From assembly GCA_011064905.1 (NCBI GenBank), contig JAAKFW010000052.1, positions 1 to 8,739 of the forward strand: a stretch of DNA of 8,739 nucleotides, given 5' to 3'. A program made the position numbers and the translations under genes. Each line of letters begins with the position of its first letter. Position 1 is the first letter of the stretch. Below are positions 5,794-8,739 of the stretch, one piece after another. The stretch comes from Candidatus Anoxychlamydiales bacterium. Lineage in GTDB: Bacteria > Chlamydiota > Chlamydiia > Chlamydiales > SM23-39. The notes under the pieces are model-generated. The model saw only the letters and a list, made by a program, of their open reading frames with translations, did not search any database and was not told the DNA's origin.

Positions 5794-7706
5794 AATTGAA
5801 TCTCCTCAATAATATTTTTTAATATTGGAATATAGCTTTTGTTTTCCAAAGTGCTAACATCGCCAATTGGCTGTTTAATAAGAAGGTTTCTTAAAATTCT
5901 TCTCATTATTTTTCCGCTTTTAGTTTTCGGAAGTTCATCTACTAGAAAAATTTTAGTAGGTCTAGCATATCGACCAATTGATATTTCAACTAGCTTTTTG
6001 AGCTCTTTTTCAATGTCTTTATTGCTATCAGATGCGCTCTCTTTTAAAATAACAAAAGCTATAATTTTTTCACCTTTTATTTCATCATGGACTGAAATTA
6101 CACTAGCTTCTACTGCATGAGGATGTTCGACTAAAGCGTTTTCAACTTCAGCACTTCCTATTCTATGGCCTGATACTTTAATAACATCATCTAATCTGCC
6201 CGTAATGTTAATGTTTCCTTCTTCATCAACATAGGCGCCATCTCCGGTATAATAATATTTTCCGTCCCATTTAGACCAATATGTTTCTAAATATCTTTTC
6301 TCTTCTTTGTAAACACCTCTTAACATGGACGGAAAACTTTTCGTTAATGCCAAAAATCCCTTATTTGTTTCGTTTCCTTTTTCATCTAAAACCTTTGCTT
6401 CAAAGCCTGGTAAAGCTTTGCAAATTGAGCCTGGTTTTAATGCTGAAATTCCAGGTAGAGGTGAGATGACTAAAGCTCCTGTTTCTGTTTGAAACCAAGT
6501 GTCAACTATAGGGCAATTACTTTTTCCAATTATCTCATAGTACCAAAGCCAGACATCGGGATTGATTGGCTCTCCAATAGAACCGAGCAGCCTTAAAGAA
6601 CTTAAATCATATTTATCAATCCATTCATTTCCCCATTTCATAAATGTTCTAATAGCTGTTGGAGCAGTATAAAAAATGTTAACTTTATACTTTTCAATTA
6701 TTTCCCAAGTGCGAGAGTAATTCGGATGATCTAAAGCTCCTTCATAAATTACTTGAGTTGCTCCATTAGATAATAGCCCATAAACTACATAACTATGTCC
6801 TGTGATCCACCCAATATCGGCTGTGCTCCAATAAATGTCTTCATCTTTAATATCAAATACCCATTTTGTGGTTTGGTAAACTCCTAGTAAATATCCAGCG
6901 GTTGAATGAAAAATACCTTTAGGTTTACCTGTTGATCCTGAAGTATATAAAATAAATAACATATCCTCAGAATCCATCTCTTCTACAGGACAGAATTCCT
7001 TAGCATCAATAATTAAATCGTGATACCAAGAGTCTCTTTTTTCATTGAAAGGGATCTTATTTTTAGAGTGTTTTACAACGATAACATCTTTTACACAATC
7101 AACTTGATCTAAAGCTTGATCAATAATCTCTTTATAAGGGATAATTTTTCCTCTTCTATAACCGCCATCGGATGTGATTACTAACTTTACTTCAGCATGA
7201 ATAACTCTTTCTTTAATGCCAATAGGTCCGGTTCCTCCAAAAATAACAATATGTACAGCTCCTATTCTTGTGCAGGCTAACATGCTTACAATAGCTTCTG
7301 GTATCATTGGCATATTTATGACAACTCTATCTCCTTTTTTAATACCTTTAGATTTTAAAGCATTTGCAAATCTATTTACTTCGAGATATAAATCATTATA
7401 GGTAAGAATTTTTTCTTGATTATTTTCACCTTCCCAATAAAAAGCTATTTTATCTTGTTTGCCATTTTTGATATGTCTATCTAAGCAATTATAACTTACA
7501 TTAATTTTTCCGTTTAAAAACCATTTGGAATAAGGAGGATTTTCTTCACAAACCTTATCCCATTTTTTATGCCAAAAAAGATCATTTGCAAGATTGCCCC
7601 AAAAGGATTCCTTGTCTAGTCCTGTTTTATAAATATCTTCTGAGTTAACGTTTGCATTTTTTATAAATTTTTTATTTGGTTTAAAAGATTTTTTCTGCTT
7701 TTCCAT
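5790..7706 (-). CDS. acs: Acetyl-CoA synthetase (AMP-forming acetate-CoA ligase)
   Basis: From ATG 7706 the product has 638 residues, close to E. coli Acs (652). It activates acetate with ATP to acetyl-AMP and passes the acetyl group to CoA, releasing AMP and PPi in the cytoplasm. Visible motifs: CoA site FGG (156-158), P-loop YTSGSTGKPKG (254-264), acetate pocket WITGHSY (300-306), DTWFQTETG (402-410), YTGD (486-489), GRLDDVIKVSGHR (503-515, with the hinge aspartate) and PKTKSGKIMRR (593-603), whose K599 is the adenylation lysine and the usual site of regulatory acylation. The family normally has WWQTETG; here the second Trp, which limits the acyl pocket, is Phe405, so slightly larger acids might fit. 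A TTG at 7715 would add three residues, but AAGAGG (7717-7722) would be only one base from it and is 10 bases from the ATG. It is the first gene of the minus-strand operon. Confidence 0.96.
   Translation of the reverse strand: MEKQKKSFKPNKKFIKNANVNSEDIYKTGLDKESFWGNLANDLFWHKKWDKVCEENPPYSKWFLNGKINVSYNCLDRHIKNGKQDKIAFYWEGENNQEKILTYNDLYLEVNRFANALKSKGIKKGDRVVINMPMIPEAIVSMLACTRIGAVHIVIFGGTGPIGIKERVIHAEVKLVITSDGGYRRGKIIPYKEIIDQALDQVDCVKDVIVVKHSKNKIPFNEKRDSWYHDLIIDAKEFCPVEEMDSEDMLFILYTSGSTGKPKGIFHSTAGYLLGVYQTTKWVFDIKDEDIYWSTADIGWITGHSYVVYGLLSNGATQVIYEGALDHPNYSRTWEIIEKYKVNIFYTAPTAIRTFMKWGNEWIDKYDLSSLRLLGSIGEPINPDVWLWYYEIIGKSNCPIVDTWFQTETGALVISPLPGISALKPGSICKALPGFEAKVLDEKGNETNKGFLALTKSFPSMLRGVYKEEKRYLETYWSKWDGKYYYTGDGAYVDEEGNINITGRLDDVIKVSGHRIGSAEVENALVEHPHAVEASVISVHDEIKGEKIIAFVILKESASDSNKDIEKELKKLVEISIGRYARPTKIFLVDELPKTKSGKIMRRILRNLLIKQPIGDVSTLENKSYIPILKNIIEEIQL
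5802..5807 (-). promoter_or_regulatory. Ribosome-binding site GAGGAG inside the 3' end of acs
   Basis: GAGGAG on the minus strand lies 8 bases before ATG 5793 and inside the last codons of acs. Together with the ATGA overlap it argues for translational coupling of acs and the hypothetical gene. Confidence 0.75.
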
Positions 7707-7928
7707 ATTATGCAAGCCTCTTATTTACTTAAAAAATATTTAGAAAAATAACAAAATTACTGAAAATTTTGCAAATAGATTCTTTAACAATGTTATAAAA
7801 AATTAAACGATCGTTAAAGTCGCTGCATTTATAATTATGTCTTTAATTTTAGTTGTATACAAATATAGTAATTAATATTAAGATACCTCTTAAAATAAAC
7901 CGTTTTTATACAATTTAAAATATTAATT
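7707..7928. promoter_or_regulatory. Divergent promoter region between acs and the membrane-protein gene
   Basis: This 222-base stretch separates two genes that point away from each other, so it should hold both promoters. Two perfect 10-base palindromes stand out: AACGATCGTT (7806-7815) and TTGTATACAA (7853-7862). A possible plus-strand promoter is TTGTAT (7853-7858), 17 bases, TATTAA (7876-7881). A possible minus-strand promoter is TTTAAC (plus positions 7813-7818), 17 bases, TAACAT (7790-7795). If these are right, each palindrome touches a -35 element and could be an operator. The matches to consensus are only moderate and the region is very AT-rich. No RNA gene or coding region is seen. 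Confidence 0.4.
7717..7722 (-). promoter_or_regulatory. Ribosome-binding site AAGAGG that decides the acs start
   Basis: AAGAGG on the minus strand is 10 bases before ATG 7706 but only 1 base before the in-frame TTG 7715. The spacing is slightly long for the ATG yet impossible for the TTG, so the ATG is preferred. Confidence 0.6.
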
Positions 7929-8739
7929 ATGACAAATGCTGCTCTTAGAGTAAATGCTCACAATTTAGAAAAGATAGGATCTTTTGCTGAAAAATTTTCA
8001 AAAGAGAAGCAAAAAGTTGATTATTTCAAAATATTTTCTCATTTTGTTCAAAGTTCATATGGATCAAAAAAACTTTTTAAAGCTTTTTATCTTGGCTGTC
8101 AATGGCCTGTTAATTTTGAGGGTTTTCTAAAATTAACTCCCACTAGAGTAAAAAAAATAATTGATGTAAAAAAACAGTTTAAAAAAGTATCTCAAAGTTT
8201 AGATGTTACAAAAATTCCTGCAACTATAAAAAAAGTAAAAAAAATATCAATAATCCAAAGAAAGGACTTTAAAAGCGTTCCTAAAAAAGTTTTTAAAATT
8301 GCTATCAAAGTAGTTCAAATTATTTTAGATGTTTTAACATTTATTGGACTAGGACAGATATTTTGTTTTTATTCTCTTGGAAATGCAAATGGGGTTTTAA
8401 AACTTTCAAAAAGATGTTTTAAAGTCATAGCAAGTTCTTTTCTTTTTTTTAGAGATAGAACTAAATATATAAAGCATTCTAAGTCACAAAAAGTATTTGA
8501 AAGTGAAAAATCTAAAGATCTAAGGATGAAAACGATTTTTCATGAAATAAAAAATTTAGATTTTCTCAAAATAATTAAAAATATCACTATTATAGCTTTA
8601 AATTGTTTTATAACTTTTGAGCTGTTTTTTGAAGTTGCATTAATTTCTGCTACTATAAAAATTCTTTTATCAACTATATCCCTTTCTTTAGCTATATTTA
8701 CTCATTTCTATAAAGCATCTTTAACGTATCCTGAAATCG
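7929..8739 (+). CDS. Membrane protein of unknown function, first 270 codons (3' truncated by window)
   Basis: The frame is open from ATG 7929 to the window end (270 codons and one extra base). An in-frame TAA at 7896 lies upstream and no other start comes between, so the ATG is firm, although it lacks a Shine-Dalgarno site. I do not recognise the family. The N-terminal 120 residues are soluble-looking and become very lysine-rich from about 75 to 125 (KKVKK, RKDFKSVPKKVFK). A hydrophobic segment follows at about 127-149 (VVQIILDVLTFIGLGQIF), then a short one at about 164-174, a charged stretch rich in Lys/Ser/Glu (about 175-217), and a long, nearly continuous hydrophobic stretch at about 218-260 that could be a two-helix hairpin. 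There is no cleavable signal. It is transcribed away from acs. Paired hydrophobic lobes are seen in chlamydial inclusion-membrane proteins, but that is only a suggestion. Confidence 0.8.
   Translation, partial: MTNAALRVNAHNLEKIGSFAEKFSKEKQKVDYFKIFSHFVQSSYGSKKLFKAFYLGCQWPVNFEGFLKLTPTRVKKIIDVKKQFKKVSQSLDVTKIPATIKKVKKISIIQRKDFKSVPKKVFKIAIKVVQIILDVLTFIGLGQIFCFYSLGNANGVLKLSKRCFKVIASSFLFFRDRTKYIKHSKSQKVFESEKSKDLRMKTIFHEIKNLDFLKIIKNITIIALNCFITFELFFEVALISATIKILLSTISLSLAIFTHFYKASLTYPEI

Noticed and set aside
5839..6120. Plus-strand reading frame of 93 codons inside acs
   Set aside because: It is a shadow of the conserved acs C-terminal domain on the other strand, with no independent evidence.
7707..7715. 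TTG at 7715 as the acs start
   Set aside because: The only Shine-Dalgarno-like AAGAGG is one base away from it; ATG 7706 is the better start.
1..8739. CRISPR array, tRNA/rRNA genes, insertion sequences or phage genes
   Set aside because: No spaced direct repeats, no tRNA-like cloverleaf in the gaps, no transposase or integrase frames and no terminal inverted repeats were found; all gaps are under 300 bases and AT-rich.

Overview
The window is AT-rich DNA, packed with genes and with no stretch over 300 bases lacking one. It most likely comes from an intracellular or host-associated member of the Chlamydiota. The main evidence is the left edge: the end of lpxA runs into fmt with a 4-base stop/start overlap, as in the chlamydial lpxC-fabZ-lpxA-fmt cluster. 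Low GC, a eukaryote-like WD40 propeller protein and serine-rich N-termini fit that assignment but do not prove it. Genus cannot be decided from the sequence alone.

Layout. (1) 1-1211, plus strand: lpxA C-terminus (lipid A synthesis) and complete fmt (formylation of initiator Met-tRNA). (2) 1377-3519, plus strand: two genes 10 bases apart, linked by a perfect AGGAGG that overlaps the stop of the first. The first encodes a probable GNAT-like plus ASCH (PUA-like) two-domain protein, and the second a seven-bladed WD40 propeller. Both begin with MSSS, and neither has an obvious housekeeping role. (3) 3520-3554: a short AT-rich convergent junction. (4) 7706 down to 3555, minus strand: an apparent four-gene operon of acetyl-CoA synthetase (acs), an unrecognised protein with a possible Cys-His-Asp triad, a Nudix hydrolase, and an adenylate kinase that carries an N-terminal signal peptide. 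(5) 7707-7928: a divergent intergenic region with two 10-base palindromes. (6) 7929-8739, plus strand: the first 270 codons of a basic, multi-hydrophobic-segment membrane protein cut by the window end.

The most interesting part is the minus-strand operon. Acs turns acetate, ATP and CoA into acetyl-CoA, AMP and PPi, and an adenylate kinase would normally recycle that AMP. Here, however, the kinase begins MKSFFIFLFFTINVFA, a textbook Sec signal, followed by a full-length zinc-finger-type Adk domain. It should therefore leave the cytoplasm, where it could not recycle the AMP made by Acs. For an organism living in a host cell this suggests extracytoplasmic nucleotide handling. The junction between the Nudix and kinase genes also carries a 14-base tandem duplication. 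Removing one copy on paper restores an ATGA overlap, like the ones at lpxA-fmt and acs-hypothetical.
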